Source: Actinomycetes bacterium (lineage in GTDB: Bacteria > Actinomycetota > Actinomycetes > Propionibacteriales > Propionibacteriaceae). Taken from it: DNA of 64,000 nucleotides. Where the stretch lies: NCBI GenBank assembly GCA_023458095.1, contig JAEXAS010000009.1, forward strand, positions 248,001 to 312,000, written 5' to 3'. Shown in pieces: positions 7,682 to 17,036 of the stretch. Every line of letters starts with the position of its first letter. The stretch's first letter is position 1. A model generated the notes under the pieces. It saw nothing but the letters and a program-made list of their open reading frames with translations, was not told where the DNA came from and made no database searches. The position numbers and the translations under genes were made by a program.

Positions 7682-8878
7682 CTAGGTGGCCGGGGCGACT
7701 GTCTTGGCGTTCTGGCGGGGCAAGAACACGTCCTGCACGATCATGAGCAGCGAAGCGGTCACCGGGACGGCTACCAGCGCACCGAGCAGTCCCAGCAGGG
7801 TGCCACCGACGATCGCACCGATGAGCACCAGCGAGCCGGGGATATTCACCGCCTTGGTCATGATGCGCGGGGTCATCACGTAGGCCTCAACCTGCATATA
7901 GGCGAAATAGACCCCGGCGAAGATCAGCCCCGACACCCAGGAGGAGAAGAACGTCACCGTCGTGCCCAGAATCCAGAACAACGACGGCCCCACCATCGGG
8001 ATGAAGGTGATGACCAGCGCGCAGACCGCCAGCATGGAGGCGAAGGGGACACTCAGGATGCTGAGCAGGATGAACGCGAAAATGGCATTGCAGATCGCCA
8101 GGATCGCCATTCCTGAAACATAGCCACCGACCGACTCGGTGATGCGCGACACGAACCCGGTAAGCCGCGGACGGGAGTAGGCCGGAGCCAGCACGACGAC
8201 GGCCCGCTTGATATTGCTCAGCGAAGCCAAGAAGTACAAGGTAAGGACCATCACGATCAGAACGCCGGTGATGCCGTTCACCAGACCAGTGCCAACCGAA
8301 AGCGCCCCACCACCCAAGGCGAACAGATTCGCGGGATCAGACAACCAGGTGCGCGCTTGGTTGAACATGGTGTCGTACAAGCTGGCTTGCCCGGTGGTGT
8401 TGATCAACGACTGCAACCACTCCGACTGCTGCAGCGCGGTGATGTAGGACGGCACCGCGGCGGCGAACTCGGTGATCTGCGTGATGGCGGTCGGAATCAC
8501 CAGGGCCAGCACCCCGGCGAGGACCAGAGCGAAAACGAGGAACACCACCGCGATTGCCAGGCCACGCCCCATCTTGCGCGCCTCCAACCATCGCACCATG
8601 GGGTCCAGGGCCAAGGCGATGAACAGTGCCGCGCCGATCCAGACCATGACGGTGGACAGGCTCACCAGGGCATTGCCCAGCCAGATCGCCACTAAGGCGC
8701 CGGCTGCGGCCAGAAAGCCCCAACTGAACGGACTACCCAGGGTTGCCAGCACCCGCAGCCGGTTGCCGAATCCACCCTTATCGGACGCATCGGCCTCAGC
8801 GGACTCCGCGGGCGCCTCGACGACGTCGACCTCGGGGGAGTCGGTCTTCTGCTCAGGGACGATCTCTGAATCGCTCAT
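7682..8878 (-). CDS. AI-2E family transporter (PerM-like permease)
   Basis: 398 aa from ATG 8878 (TTG at 8887 is a weaker start). After an acidic cytoplasmic N-terminus of about 45 residues come about eight hydrophobic segments in the PF01594 arrangement. The family signatures are visible as the VFLVFALVLAGVLALVIP and VGPSLFWILGTTVTFF segments and a C-terminal LLGLLGALVAVPVTASLLM. Members export autoinducer-2 or act as Na+/H+ or other exporters; the substrate cannot be read here. Convergent with the gene ending at 7667. Confidence 0.9.
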   Translation of the reverse strand: MSDSEIVPEQKTDSPEVDVVEAPAESAEADASDKGGFGNRLRVLATLGSPFSWGFLAAAGALVAIWLGNALVSLSTVMVWIGAALFIALALDPMVRWLEARKMGRGLAIAVVFLVFALVLAGVLALVIPTAITQITEFAAAVPSYITALQQSEWLQSLINTTGQASLYDTMFNQARTWLSDPANLFALGGGALSVGTGLVNGITGVLIVMVLTLYFLASLSNIKRAVVVLAPAYSRPRLTGFVSRITESVGGYVSGMAILAICNAIFAFILLSILSVPFASMLAVCALVITFIPMVGPSLFWILGTTVTFFSSWVSGLIFAGVYFAYMQVEAYVMTPRIMTKAVNIPGSLVLIGAIVGGTLLGLLGALVAVPVTASLLMIVQDVFLPRQNAKTVAPAT

Positions 8879-8915
8879 GGTGCCCAAGCCTATGGGCTCA
8901 CAGCCCCAATCTGGC

Positions 8916-9815
8916 CTAAGCCCGCCACGAGGTCGGGAACCATCGCGGCGCCAGGCCGCGCAGCATGGCCGTGCTGGCCAGGATCAACACCATGCCGATG
9001 ATCTGGGCAACGGAGACCCGTTCATGCAAGAAGACGATGCCGGCCACCACCGTCAGTACGGTGCCCACACCCGGCAGGGTGCCGGCGATGCGCGCCGAGA
9101 CGCCGTTGCTGGCGCTGGACAGCGAGAACAGAGCCAGGAATGCAAAGCACAGGGCCAATACCACGACCACCGGCATCAACTGCGCCGCGGCTGTCGGGGG
9201 GTCAACCAGCGGCACCGCCCCCAACACCGTGACCCCGCCCAGAATGGACGCCAACCCAGCGGTCTGGACCGATTGTTCCTTGTGAAGCCGATTGACCAGT
9301 GGACGCCCGCACCACCCGGCCGACACCGCCGCGATCAAGGCGGCCACCACGCCGGTGAACCACGGCAAGGACGCATCCCCGGCGGGGAACCCGCCCACCA
9401 ACACCAGCCCCGAGATCCCGAAGAGCAGGCTGATGGCGCCCACGCCGGTGACTCGGGCTTGGCCGCGCATCTGGGCGAACACCGTGGCGAAAAGGGGCAG
9501 CGAGCTGACCAGGATGGCGGTGACCGCAGCGCCGGTCATACGCATCGCCAGCGAGATCGAAATCAGGATGGTCCAGCCGAAGAGTGCCCAATACACAACG
9601 GCGTTCCAGCTTGGTGGCTGCGAGATCTTGCGGCCCACGGCTTTGGCGAAGCCCAACAGGAAGAGTCCGCCGCACAGCCCGAACAGGGCAGCAGCCAAGG
9701 GGATTCCCAATGACTGAACCGACAGTGTGTAGAGCGCGAAGAACGACGCCCAGAACACGGCTACGGCGCCGTAGCCGGCCGCACCCCGCAGACCCATTCG
9801 TGCCTCGAACTCCAT
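8916..9815 (-). CDS. EamA/DMT-family transporter
   Basis: 299 aa from ATG 9815; ATG 9797 has the better Shine-Dalgarno (GAGG) and would shorten it by six residues. Ten hydrophobic segments in two five-helix repeats, each with EamA features (YWALFGWTILISISLAM in the first half; VLTVVAGIVFLHERVSVAQIIGM in the second, with the typical FLxER). It is an inner-membrane permease for a small metabolite; the substrate is not predictable. It lies 37 bp upstream of the AI-2E gene on the same strand and could be co-transcribed. Confidence 0.88.
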   Translation of the reverse strand: MEFEARMGLRGAAGYGAVAVFWASFFALYTLSVQSLGIPLAAALFGLCGGLFLLGFAKAVGRKISQPPSWNAVVYWALFGWTILISISLAMRMTGAAVTAILVSSLPLFATVFAQMRGQARVTGVGAISLLFGISGLVLVGGFPAGDASLPWFTGVVAALIAAVSAGWCGRPLVNRLHKEQSVQTAGLASILGGVTVLGAVPLVDPPTAAAQLMPVVVVLALCFAFLALFSLSSASNGVSARIAGTLPGVGTVLTVVAGIVFLHERVSVAQIIGMVLILASTAMLRGLAPRWFPTSWRA

Positions 9816-9977
9816 AGATGAAACTGTCGAACGCGGGGGTGCCCAAGGACAGCGAACCTTGGCCGTGCCCGGTAGCCTAACGCCTACTTGTGCGACGGCC
9901 CAACAAATCGGGTCCGCACCTGACCGCTTCCGAACCACCCTGGGGGCCTGGCGGGGCTCCCCCCGGAAGGAGACTTC

Positions 9978-10571
9978 ATGCATTTCGCGCGCAACCCTGA
10001 GCAACGCCTGTGGTGGCTGATCATGATGCGTGGCCTGGTGATCCTGGCATTGGGCCTAGTCGCGCTTTTCTGGCCGGGGTTCAGCCTCACCATGCTGGCT
10101 TTCACCTTTGGTGGGTTCGCGATCGCCGACGGGCTGCTCGCGGTCGCCATCGGCCAGTCCTACCGAGCCAGCGGCTGGGGCTGGGCGTTCATCGAGGGGA
10201 TCATCGAAATCGGCGTGGGGGCCTTGGTGATCGCAGTGCCGTTGACCGCCGCCGACTCGTTGGTGCTGGCTCTCGCAGGCTGGACGGCAGCCATTGGCGT
10301 CATCGGGCTCATCGTGGCTGATCGACAGCGCGACAGAGTAGGGCGCAGTTGGACCTGGATCGCGATCCTGGGCGTTACCGGTACCGCCACGGGTGCGTTC
10401 CTGCTGCTCAACAGCGCAGCGGGGGCAGCAATGGTGGGCACGACGGTCGGGCTCGTTGCCGCCGTCATCGGTGCGGTCCGATTGTTCGGCGCCTATCGAC
10501 TGTTTCGCACCCGTCTGCGACCCAAGGCGGCCCGGCCGCAGCCTGTGACGCTCAGCTCAGGGCGGCCTTGA
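9978..10571 (+). CDS. HdeD-like (DUF308) membrane protein
   Basis: 197 aa with six transmembrane segments forming three helical hairpins, the DUF308/HdeD layout. Conserved features seen are WxLIMMRGLVILALGLVALFWPG at the start and the repeated GxxxIxxGxxxL pattern around GIIEIGVGALVIAVP. It starts at ATG 9978 after GGAAGGAG. HdeD proteins are linked to acid resistance in enterobacteria; in actinobacteria the role is unproven. The last 20 nt overlap the convergent gene at 10552. Confidence 0.88.
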   Translation: MHFARNPEQRLWWLIMMRGLVILALGLVALFWPGFSLTMLAFTFGGFAIADGLLAVAIGQSYRASGWGWAFIEGIIEIGVGALVIAVPLTAADSLVLALAGWTAAIGVIGLIVADRQRDRVGRSWTWIAILGVTGTATGAFLLLNSAAGAAMVGTTVGLVAAVIGAVRLFGAYRLFRTRLRPKAARPQPVTLSSGRP

Positions 10572-11019
10572 CCTTCGCGGCAACCTTCGCACCGTCGGCG
10601 CGTCCGTTGACCCGCGGGGTGACGGCTTTCATGACCAGGCCCATCTGCTTCATGGTGGGGGTCGCACCGACCTGCTGACTAACGGCGGCGATCTCCTCGG
10701 CAACGATGGCATCGACTTCGGATTCGGTCAGGTCGGCAGGCAGGTAGCGCTGCACCACCTCGATCTCGGCCAGTTCCTTGGCAGCCAGTTCGGGACGATT
10801 GCCGGCGGTGTAGGACTGGGCCGAATCGCGCCGCTTGGCGACTTCACGATTCAGCACCGCGATGACCTCGTCGTCGGAGAGTTCCCGCGCAGTGTCCCCA
10901 GCGACCTGTTCGGTCTTGATTGCACTGATCACCATGCGCAACGTCGAGCGGGTCAGGTCGTCGTGAGCTTTCATGGCGGCCACCATGTCGGCTTGGATTT
11001 GTTGGGACAGTTCGCTCAT
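10552..11019 (-). CDS. GatB/YqeY domain protein
   Basis: 155 aa from ATG 11019, with AGAGGAAC as ribosome binding site. It shows the all-helical YqeY pattern: DMVAAMKAHDDLTRSTLRMVISAIK, then REVAKRRDSAQSYTAGNRPELAAKE, EIEVVQRYLP and a C-terminal MGLVMKAVTPRVNGRADGAKV. This is the tail domain of GatB, which contacts tRNA in the glutamyl/aspartyl-tRNA amidotransferase. The stand-alone form is thought to bind tRNA or assist aminoacyl-tRNA quality; function unproven. Divergent from metX. Confidence 0.93.
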   Translation of the reverse strand: MSELSQQIQADMVAAMKAHDDLTRSTLRMVISAIKTEQVAGDTARELSDDEVIAVLNREVAKRRDSAQSYTAGNRPELAAKELAEIEVVQRYLPADLTESEVDAIVAEEIAAVSQQVGATPTMKQMGLVMKAVTPRVNGRADGAKVAAKVKAALS

Positions 11020-11113
11020 CAGTGTTCCTCTCAAGACATGCCCAGGCATTGTCTCACGGCGGTACCCATACCGTGTTTGGCTATGCTGAACCCCGGATAG
11101 CAGGAGGTTAGCG

Positions 11114-12265
11114 ATGGGTGCGCGTGCGCTCGAACCGGGCTCGGTTGGGCTGGTCAGCACCCAATCGGCCCGGCTGTTTACTGCCGATGCGCCCCTGGCG
11201 TTGAGCAGTGGGCAACTCCTGGCGCCGGTCGATGTGGCTTTCGAAACCTACGGGACTTTGTCGCCGGCCAAAGACAACGCCGTGTTCATCTGTCACGCGC
11301 TCACCGGTGATGCGCACGCTGCTGGATTCCACGAAGGCGCGCGGCGTCCGGGGTGGTGGGACAACCTGATCGGCCCGGGCAAACCGCTGGATACCGACCG
11401 CTTCTTCGTGATCTGTGCCAATCTGCTCGGCGGTTGCCAAGGCACGACCGGACCGTCCTCAGTGAATCCCGAGATCGGCAAGCCGTACGGGCTGAGCTTC
11501 CCGCTGTTGACCGTCGCCGATCTGGTGGAGGTACACCGCGCTCTGGTACGTCACCTCGGCATCGAGCGGCTGCTAGCGGTCTTGGGCGGGTCCTTGGGTG
11601 GCATGCAGGCACTGCATTGGGGGCTGCATTACCCCTCGGAGTTGCTCAACGCCATCGTGGTGGCTGCCTCCAGCCGCCTCACCGCGCAGAACATCGCCTT
11701 CTCGGCAGTGGCCCGTCGCGCCATCATGGGCGACCCGCGCTTCGACGACGGCGGCTACACCGAGAGCGTGGATCATCCCGATACCGGGTTGGCAATCGCG
11801 CGAATGATGGCCCATATCACCTATCTTTCTGAGGACGCGCTGACCGAGAAGTTCGGCCGCGCCCAGCAGCCCGGCAGCGGCGCGCCGGGATTCGGCATCG
11901 ACTTCGCCGTGGAGAGCTACCTCGACCACCAAGGTCAGGTCTTCACCGAGCGCTTCGACGCACTGAGCTATCTGTACCTGTCCCGCGTGATGGACTACTT
12001 CGACCCCTTCGCCGACGAGGACGCCCTGCGACAGGTCGCGAGTAATCCCTTGCGTTGGCTGGTGATGTCGTTTGACACCGACTGGCGATTCGGTACGGAT
12101 CACTCCCGCCGGATCGTGCGCCGTCTCGAACTGGGGGAGCAGCCGGTGACCTTCCGCGAAATCTCTTCACCGTGGGGGCATGACTCCTTTCTGCTGGAGG
12201 TTCCGACGTATCACGCCACCCTGCGCGCCTATCTGGATCGTGCCTTGTTGGAGGTGCGCTCATGA
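11114..12265 (+). CDS. metX: homoserine O-acetyltransferase
   Basis: 383 aa alpha/beta-hydrolase that transfers acetyl from acetyl-CoA to homoserine, the first committed step of methionine synthesis in actinobacteria. Visible family marks are ICHALTGDAHAAG, GWWDNLIGPGKPLDTDRFF, the nucleophile elbow GGSLGGMQA (catalytic Ser), the Asp in SFDTDWRF and the His in PWGHDSF. AGGAGG stands before ATG 11114. It overlaps metW by 4 nt (ATGA), so the two are translationally coupled. No SAM riboswitch is evident in the short 94-bp leader. Confidence 0.96.
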   Translation: MGARALEPGSVGLVSTQSARLFTADAPLALSSGQLLAPVDVAFETYGTLSPAKDNAVFICHALTGDAHAAGFHEGARRPGWWDNLIGPGKPLDTDRFFVICANLLGGCQGTTGPSSVNPEIGKPYGLSFPLLTVADLVEVHRALVRHLGIERLLAVLGGSLGGMQALHWGLHYPSELLNAIVVAASSRLTAQNIAFSAVARRAIMGDPRFDDGGYTESVDHPDTGLAIARMMAHITYLSEDALTEKFGRAQQPGSGAPGFGIDFAVESYLDHQGQVFTERFDALSYLYLSRVMDYFDPFADEDALRQVASNPLRWLVMSFDTDWRFGTDHSRRIVRRLELGEQPVTFREISSPWGHDSFLLEVPTYHATLRAYLDRALLEVRS

Positions 12266-12855
12266 CCCTGCGACCAGAACTCGCGCTGCTGGCCGACCTC
12301 ATCCCCGATGCAAGTCGGGTGCTGGATCTGGGCTGTGGATCAGGCACCCTGTTGGCCCACCTGATCGCCGAGGCCGACTGCCGCGGAACCGGGGTCGAGA
12401 TCGATCCCGGTGCGGTGCTGGCTGCCATCGGACGCGGCGTGCCCGTGGTGGAACTGGACATCGACACCCAGCTTGACGACTTCGCCGACGACTCCTACGA
12501 CGTGGTGGTGCTGTCGCGCACCATTCAGACCATTCGCCGTCCCCGCGAAGTGCTGCAGCAGATGGCCCGCATCGGCGACACCCTCATCGTGTCGGTGCCG
12601 AACTTCGGTCAACTGGGCAACCGGCTTCGCCTGCTGCATGGACGGATGCCCATGTCACGCGACCTTCCGCACGCCTGGTATGACACCCCCAACCTGCGGT
12701 TCACCACGTTGGTCGACTTGGAGAATCTGTTCGCCACGGTCGGGCTGCGCACCGAACGACGCATCGTGCTGAACTCGGCCGGACGTCCGGCGCGCAGCGG
12801 ACAACACCTGGCGAACCTTTTTGGGGCGGCTGCGGTCTACGTGCTGCGCGCCTGA
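12262..12855 (+). CDS. metW: methionine biosynthesis protein MetW
   Basis: 197 aa SAM-methyltransferase-fold protein with motif VLDLGCGSGTLL near residue 20, VEIDP, and the MetW-specific VLSRTIQTIRRPREVLQQM and RDLPHAWYDTPNLRFTTLVDLE. It is coupled by a 4-nt overlap to metX, and the family is known to be needed with MetX for methionine synthesis. It probably stabilises or activates MetX rather than methylating a substrate. Its final 19 nt overlap the convergent exonuclease gene. Confidence 0.95.
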   Translation: MTLRPELALLADLIPDASRVLDLGCGSGTLLAHLIAEADCRGTGVEIDPGAVLAAIGRGVPVVELDIDTQLDDFADDSYDVVVLSRTIQTIRRPREVLQQMARIGDTLIVSVPNFGQLGNRLRLLHGRMPMSRDLPHAWYDTPNLRFTTLVDLENLFATVGLRTERRIVLNSAGRPARSGQHLANLFGAAAVYVLRA

Positions 12856-13757
12856 GCCGCAGCGAGTAGAGCGGTCCGGAAACGGTCGGCACTGCCACCC
12901 AAGCCCCATTCGACAGCGAGCGCATCGAAGCGATCAGGATCGGCCACCTGCCTGGGAAGCCGAAGCTCCACTGAGGGTAGGGGAGCGTTGCGTTCGGCGG
13001 CCACCACGGCTGGCGCGGCGCTGAGATAGTCCACAGCCGCACTCAGTGCAGCGGTCAGTTTCGGGGTCAGCTCGCCGGCGGCCGCGGCGGCCAGCACGCC
13101 GGCCAGATCCTGGTATTGGTTGAGAAGCCGGGCTGCGGTCTTCTCACCGATGCCGGCCACCCCAGGCAATCCATCGGACGGGTCGCCGCGCAGCACAGCG
13201 AAGTCCACGTATTGACTCGGCTCGACGTCGTAGCGCCCGCGTAGGCACGTTGCGTCGACCCGGTCGTAGCGGCCGGCGCCTTGCCCCAGATAGAGCACCT
13301 GAACCGCGGCGGCGTCATCAACCACCTGGAAGAGGTCGCGATCACCGGTGACGACCGCGGTGGGCCCGGGCTGCTGGGTCGCCAGGGTTGCGATCACATC
13401 GTCGGCCTCATACCCGTCGGAGCCGACCACAGCCAGACCGGCGGCCGCCAGCACCTGGGTGATCATCGGAATCTGGGTGGCCAACTCTGCGGGAATCTCC
13501 TCGCCTTCAGTCCCGACGCGATGCGCCTTGTAAGAGGGGATCAGCGCCACTCGCCAAGCCGGACGCCAGGAGTTGTCCCAACAACAGGCCAGCCGGGCGG
13601 GGCAGTATTCGGTGATGAACCGGCTCAGAAAGTCCAACAGGCCCCGCACCGCATTCACCGGACGTCCGTCCGGTGCCCGCAATGAGGTGGGCATCGCGTA
13701 AAACGCCCGGAAATAGACCGAGGCGGTATCGAACAGCAGCAGACCCGAATCACTCAT
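12837..13757 (-). CDS. 5'-3' exonuclease (FEN/PolA N-terminal-like)
   Basis: 306 aa from ATG 13757 (GTG 13760 possible). It is the stand-alone counterpart of the DNA polymerase I 5'-nuclease domain: LLLFDTASVYFRAFYAMP, the helical arch with WRPAWRVALIPSYKAHR, the metal site GYEADDVIATLA...VVTGDRDLFQVV, and the helix-hairpin-helix GDPSDGLPGVAGIGEKTAARLL. The acidic metal ligands are all present, so activity is expected in flap or primer removal. Monocistronic and convergent with metW. Confidence 0.94.
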   Translation of the reverse strand: MSDSGLLLFDTASVYFRAFYAMPTSLRAPDGRPVNAVRGLLDFLSRFITEYCPARLACCWDNSWRPAWRVALIPSYKAHRVGTEGEEIPAELATQIPMITQVLAAAGLAVVGSDGYEADDVIATLATQQPGPTAVVTGDRDLFQVVDDAAAVQVLYLGQGAGRYDRVDATCLRGRYDVEPSQYVDFAVLRGDPSDGLPGVAGIGEKTAARLLNQYQDLAGVLAAAAAGELTPKLTAALSAAVDYLSAAPAVVAAERNAPLPSVELRLPRQVADPDRFDALAVEWGLGGSADRFRTALLAAAQARST

Positions 13758-13815
13758 CACCCCATGCTGGCACGGGTGGTGAAGTCCATTTGCGGAAAAG
13801 GCCTAGGCTGGGGCG

Positions 13816-15369
13816 GTGATCTCCTGGCTGGCCGGACGGCGATGGCGCCGACTCGTCTCGGCCCCGGTCGCCGGAGTGGTGACCGCGTTGGGCTTTCAAC
13901 CATTCAATCTGTGGCCGCTGGTCATTGTCGGCGTTGCTGCGTTGACCCTGGTGGTGCTGGCTTCGCCCACGCGGCGCGGGGCCTTCGGCCTGGGCTATCT
14001 GTTCGGCGTGGGCCTGTTGGCATTGGGTGTCGGCTGGCTGCAGATGATCTTCGTTCAGGCCATGATCGGCCTGGTCTTGGCGCAGGCTCTGTTCTATGCC
14101 GCCTTGGGGGTTCTGCTCAAGATTGCGACCACCCTGCCGTGGTGGCCGGTGTTGGCCGCCGCCGAATGGACGCTCATGGAGGCGGTGTACGCCCGATTCC
14201 CCTTCGGTGGTTTTGGCTGGCTGCGGCTGGGCTACGCCATGGCCGATTCGCCCCTGGCTTGGGGTTTCCCAGTGTTCGGGGTGGCGGTTGTCGGCTTCTT
14301 GACCGCACTGATCGCGCAACTCGTGGCCTGGCTGGTGCAATCCCCGACGCGTCGTTCCGCGTTGGTGGCTGTGCCGGCAGTCGTGGGGGTGTTCGCGCTG
14401 AGCAGCACCGGGCTGCTGGTCGGGGCGGGGGCCACCTTGGGCAGCGTCCAAGCCGGGTGGGTCCAAGGCGGAGCCCCCGGTGGTGGGGTGTACGGCCTGG
14501 GCCCGGCGCGCACGATCACGGCTCATGAGGTTGCCGAGACCGCAGTCTTGGCGCAGAAGTACCGCTCCGGAGAACTGCCCACACCGGACTTCATCGTTTG
14601 GCCGGAGAACTCCACCGACATGGATCCCTTCCGGGATCTGCCCACCAAAGCCTTGGTGACCGGCGCGCTGCAGACAGCCGGTGTGCCGATCCTGGTGGGG
14701 GCGATCACCGAAGGTCCCGGCGTCGACGAACGCCAGACCGTTGCGCTGTGGTGGAATCCGTCCCAGGGTGTGGAGGACACCTACATCAAGCGTGGCATCG
14801 TCCCCTTCGGTGAGTGGGTGCCCTACCGCGACCTGCTGTTGCCGCTGATTCCGGAGTTGAAGTACGCCGGCGCCCAATCCGTGGCAGGCACCACTGCAGG
14901 CGTCCTGCACGTCACCGACCGACAGGGGCGTCCGCTCACGGTCGGGGTGATCATCTGTCTGGACCTTGCCTTCGACAACATCGTGGCCGACGCCGTCACC
15001 GGAGGCGGTCAGGTCATCGTGGTGCAGTCCTCCAATGCCATGTTCCAAGGGTCGGGTCAGATCGACCAGCAATTCGCGATGACGCGGGTGCGGGCCATGG
15101 AGGCCCGCCGGGAAGTCCTGGTCACCACGACCAGCGGTGTCTCCGGGCTGATCAACCCTGACGGTGGGGTGGTCTTCCAAACCACCGACCACAGTTCGGC
15201 CTCCGGAGTGGTCACCCTGCCGCTGCGCGACAACATCACTCCAGCGCTGCGATTTGGCGCTTGGTTTGAAGGCGCCCTCGTACTCGTCGGAATCGGGGGT
15301 CTGATCTTTGCCCTGGTTTACGGCAGAATGTCCAAGTCACCGAAGCAGTCAGGAGCCGAACATGGCTGA
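13816..15369 (+). CDS. lnt: apolipoprotein N-acyltransferase
   Basis: 517 aa inner-membrane enzyme that adds the third acyl chain to the N-terminal Cys of lipoproteins. Several N-terminal transmembrane helices precede a nitrilase-like domain (about 225-485). The catalytic triad is visible: E264 in WPENSTD, K325 in IKRGIVPFGE and C381 in IICLDLAFD. The usual CYE at the nucleophile is CLD here, as is common for actinobacterial variants. Starts at GTG 13816. The stop overlaps the downstream ppm1 start by 8 nt; in mycobacteria the two functions are fused in one protein. Confidence 0.94.
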   Translation: MISWLAGRRWRRLVSAPVAGVVTALGFQPFNLWPLVIVGVAALTLVVLASPTRRGAFGLGYLFGVGLLALGVGWLQMIFVQAMIGLVLAQALFYAALGVLLKIATTLPWWPVLAAAEWTLMEAVYARFPFGGFGWLRLGYAMADSPLAWGFPVFGVAVVGFLTALIAQLVAWLVQSPTRRSALVAVPAVVGVFALSSTGLLVGAGATLGSVQAGWVQGGAPGGGVYGLGPARTITAHEVAETAVLAQKYRSGELPTPDFIVWPENSTDMDPFRDLPTKALVTGALQTAGVPILVGAITEGPGVDERQTVALWWNPSQGVEDTYIKRGIVPFGEWVPYRDLLLPLIPELKYAGAQSVAGTTAGVLHVTDRQGRPLTVGVIICLDLAFDNIVADAVTGGGQVIVVQSSNAMFQGSGQIDQQFAMTRVRAMEARREVLVTTTSGVSGLINPDGGVVFQTTDHSSASGVVTLPLRDNITPALRFGAWFEGALVLVGIGGLIFALVYGRMSKSPKQSGAEHG

Positions 15370-16135
15370 GGCAGCATCGCCGCTGGAGCGGGTGCTTGTC
15401 ATCATCCCTACCTACAACGAATCGGAAAACATCGGGCCGATCACCAGTCGCATTCGAGCAGCTGTGCCCGATGCCGACATCTTGATCGCCGATGACAATT
15501 CACCCGATGGCACCGGTGCGTTGGCCGATGAGTTGGCAAACGCCGACCCCCACATCCATGTGCTGCACCGCACCGGCAAAGAGGGCCTGGGTGCGGCCTA
15601 CATCGCGGGGTTCCGTTGGGGCCTGGAAGCCGGCTACGACGTGCTGATCGAGCACGACGCCGACGGATCCCACCAACCGGAGTATTTGCCAGCAATGCTC
15701 GACCGGCTACGCACCGCCGATGTCGTGAAGGGCTCGCGCTACATCAAGGGCGGTGCCACCGAGGGCTGGCCCTTGCATCGGGAGTTGCTCAGCCGTGGCG
15801 GAAACCTGTGGACGCGGGCCTGGCTCGGAATTCCGGTCAAAGACGCGACCGGCGGCCTGGCTGCCTGGCGGGCCACGACGCTGCGCGGGCTTGATCTGGA
15901 CGCCGTGGAGGCAGCCGGTTACGGGTTCCAGGTGGACCTGATCTGGCGGGCCATCCGCTCGGGATTCACTGCTGCGGAGATTCCGATCACCTTCGTCGAG
16001 CGGGAACTCGGCGATTCGAAGATGAGTGGCGCCATCGTCGCCGAGGCCATGCTGCTCACCACCCGGTGGGGGATCGCCTATCGGACCGGTCAACTGAAGT
16101 CGCTGTTCGGGCGACGCAAGGAACTGTCCCAGTGA
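15362..16135 (+). CDS. ppm1: polyprenol-phosphate mannosyltransferase (dolichol-P-mannose synthase type)
   Basis: 257 aa GT2 glycosyltransferase with PTYNESENI near residue 20, the DDNSPDGTG nucleotide site, EHDADGSHQPEYLP (DxD-like metal site), SRYIKGG and RGGNLWTRAWLGIPVKDATGG. It makes polyprenyl-phosphate-mannose from GDP-mannose, the donor for lipoglycan and protein mannosylation. Start ATG 15362 follows AGGAG inside lnt; GTGA overlap with fxsA downstream. No C-terminal membrane domain, so it is a soluble or peripheral enzyme that may rely on Lnt for membrane anchoring, as the mycobacterial fusion suggests. Confidence 0.94.
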   Translation: MAEAASPLERVLVIIPTYNESENIGPITSRIRAAVPDADILIADDNSPDGTGALADELANADPHIHVLHRTGKEGLGAAYIAGFRWGLEAGYDVLIEHDADGSHQPEYLPAMLDRLRTADVVKGSRYIKGGATEGWPLHRELLSRGGNLWTRAWLGIPVKDATGGLAAWRATTLRGLDLDAVEAAGYGFQVDLIWRAIRSGFTAAEIPITFVERELGDSKMSGAIVAEAMLLTTRWGIAYRTGQLKSLFGRRKELSQ

Positions 16136-16665
16136 CTGCGCCGCCGGCCAATCCGTACCGAATGCTCCTCTTCGCCCTCGTGGGCGGGTTCATTCTGCTT
16201 TCGGTCGCTGAGGTGTGGCTACTGACGGTGGTCGGCACGACTGTCGGGGTCGGTTGGACGCTGGCGATTCTGCTGGTGGAGGCAGTGGTCGGGGCACTCT
16301 TGCTGCGGCATGAGGGGCGCAAGTCGTGGCGGGCGCTGGTAGCCGCCTACCAGGCCGGCCGGGTGCCGACCGGACAGTTGGCTGATGCCGCCTTGGTCCT
16401 GGCCGGCGGAATCATGCTGATTCTGCCCGGCTTCTTCACCGACATTGTGGGTCTGATTTTCCTGCTGCCGTTCACTCGCCCTTACGCCCGCAAGAGCGTG
16501 GGTTGGATCGTGGCACACAGCGCCTTGCGCGATGCCCCTCGCGGAACCGGCTCTTGGCCAGGGGCAGCCTCAGCCAGCGACCCGCGGGTGGTGCCGGGCG
16601 AAGTCGTCACCGATCCATCCTCACCAGATCCGAACGGCGGATCTGGTGAGAAGGAGTTGGGCTGA
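16132..16665 (+). CDS. fxsA: FxsA family membrane protein
   Basis: 177 aa starting at GTG 16132, which overlaps the ppm1 stop by 4 nt. It contains the FxsA pattern: about four hydrophobic segments, VAEVWLLTVVGTTVGVGWTLA, then a cytoplasmic loop with AGRVPTGQLADAALVLAGGIMLILPGF and TDIVGLIFLLPFTRP. The hydrophilic Pro/Gly-rich tail is typical of actinobacterial members. E. coli FxsA affects exclusion of phage T7; its biochemical role is unknown. Third gene of the lnt-ppm1-fxsA operon. Confidence 0.92.
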   Translation: MTAPPANPYRMLLFALVGGFILLSVAEVWLLTVVGTTVGVGWTLAILLVEAVVGALLLRHEGRKSWRALVAAYQAGRVPTGQLADAALVLAGGIMLILPGFFTDIVGLIFLLPFTRPYARKSVGWIVAHSALRDAPRGTGSWPGAASASDPRVVPGEVVTDPSSPDPNGGSGEKELG

Positions 16666-16666
16666 C

Positions 16667-16999
16667 TCAGTCCTCGTGACGAATCTCGTCGAGGCGCTCA
16701 GCCAGCAGATCCTCCAACTCTTCAATAGATCGGCGCTCGCGCAGCATGTCCCAATGAGTGCGTGGCGGTTTGGTCTCCTTGACCTCCGGCTCCACCCCAT
16801 CCGAACGGCGCCCGCTCGCACCGCAACGCGGGCATTCCCACTCGGTGGGAAGCTCTGCCTCTTCAGCAAAAACGACCTCAAAGTGGTGGCCGTTGGTGCA
16901 GTCGAAACCAACTTCTTGCCGCGGAGCAAGCTCCACCGCACTCGGGTCGGCGTGACTCTTCGCGCCCAGCCCGGATCCTCGTAATGCTCGATCAGCCAT
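16667..16999 (-). CDS. rbpA: RNA polymerase-binding protein RbpA
   Basis: 110 aa, the standard length. Start ADRALRGSGLGAKS (the conserved N-terminal tail that reaches the RNA polymerase active-site cleft), a central zinc-binding fold with CTNGHHFEV and CPRCG, a basic linker, and the C-terminal sigma-interacting helix ERRSIEELEDLLAERLDEIR. Stabilises open promoter complexes with the housekeeping sigma factor and is restricted to Actinobacteria, so it is one of the best taxonomic markers in the window. Convergent with fxsA with only 1 nt between the stops. Confidence 0.97.
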   Translation of the reverse strand: MADRALRGSGLGAKSHADPSAVELAPRQEVGFDCTNGHHFEVVFAEEAELPTEWECPRCGASGRRSDGVEPEVKETKPPRTHWDMLRERRSIEELEDLLAERLDEIRHED

Positions 17000-17036
17000 A
17001 TCGTCCTCCGGTACTCAACATAGCGGCTGGGCCAAA

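Noticed and set aside
11020..11113. SAM riboswitch upstream of metX
   Set aside because: 94-bp region shows no SAM-I, SAM-II or SAM-IV core; only AGGAGG before the start is clear.
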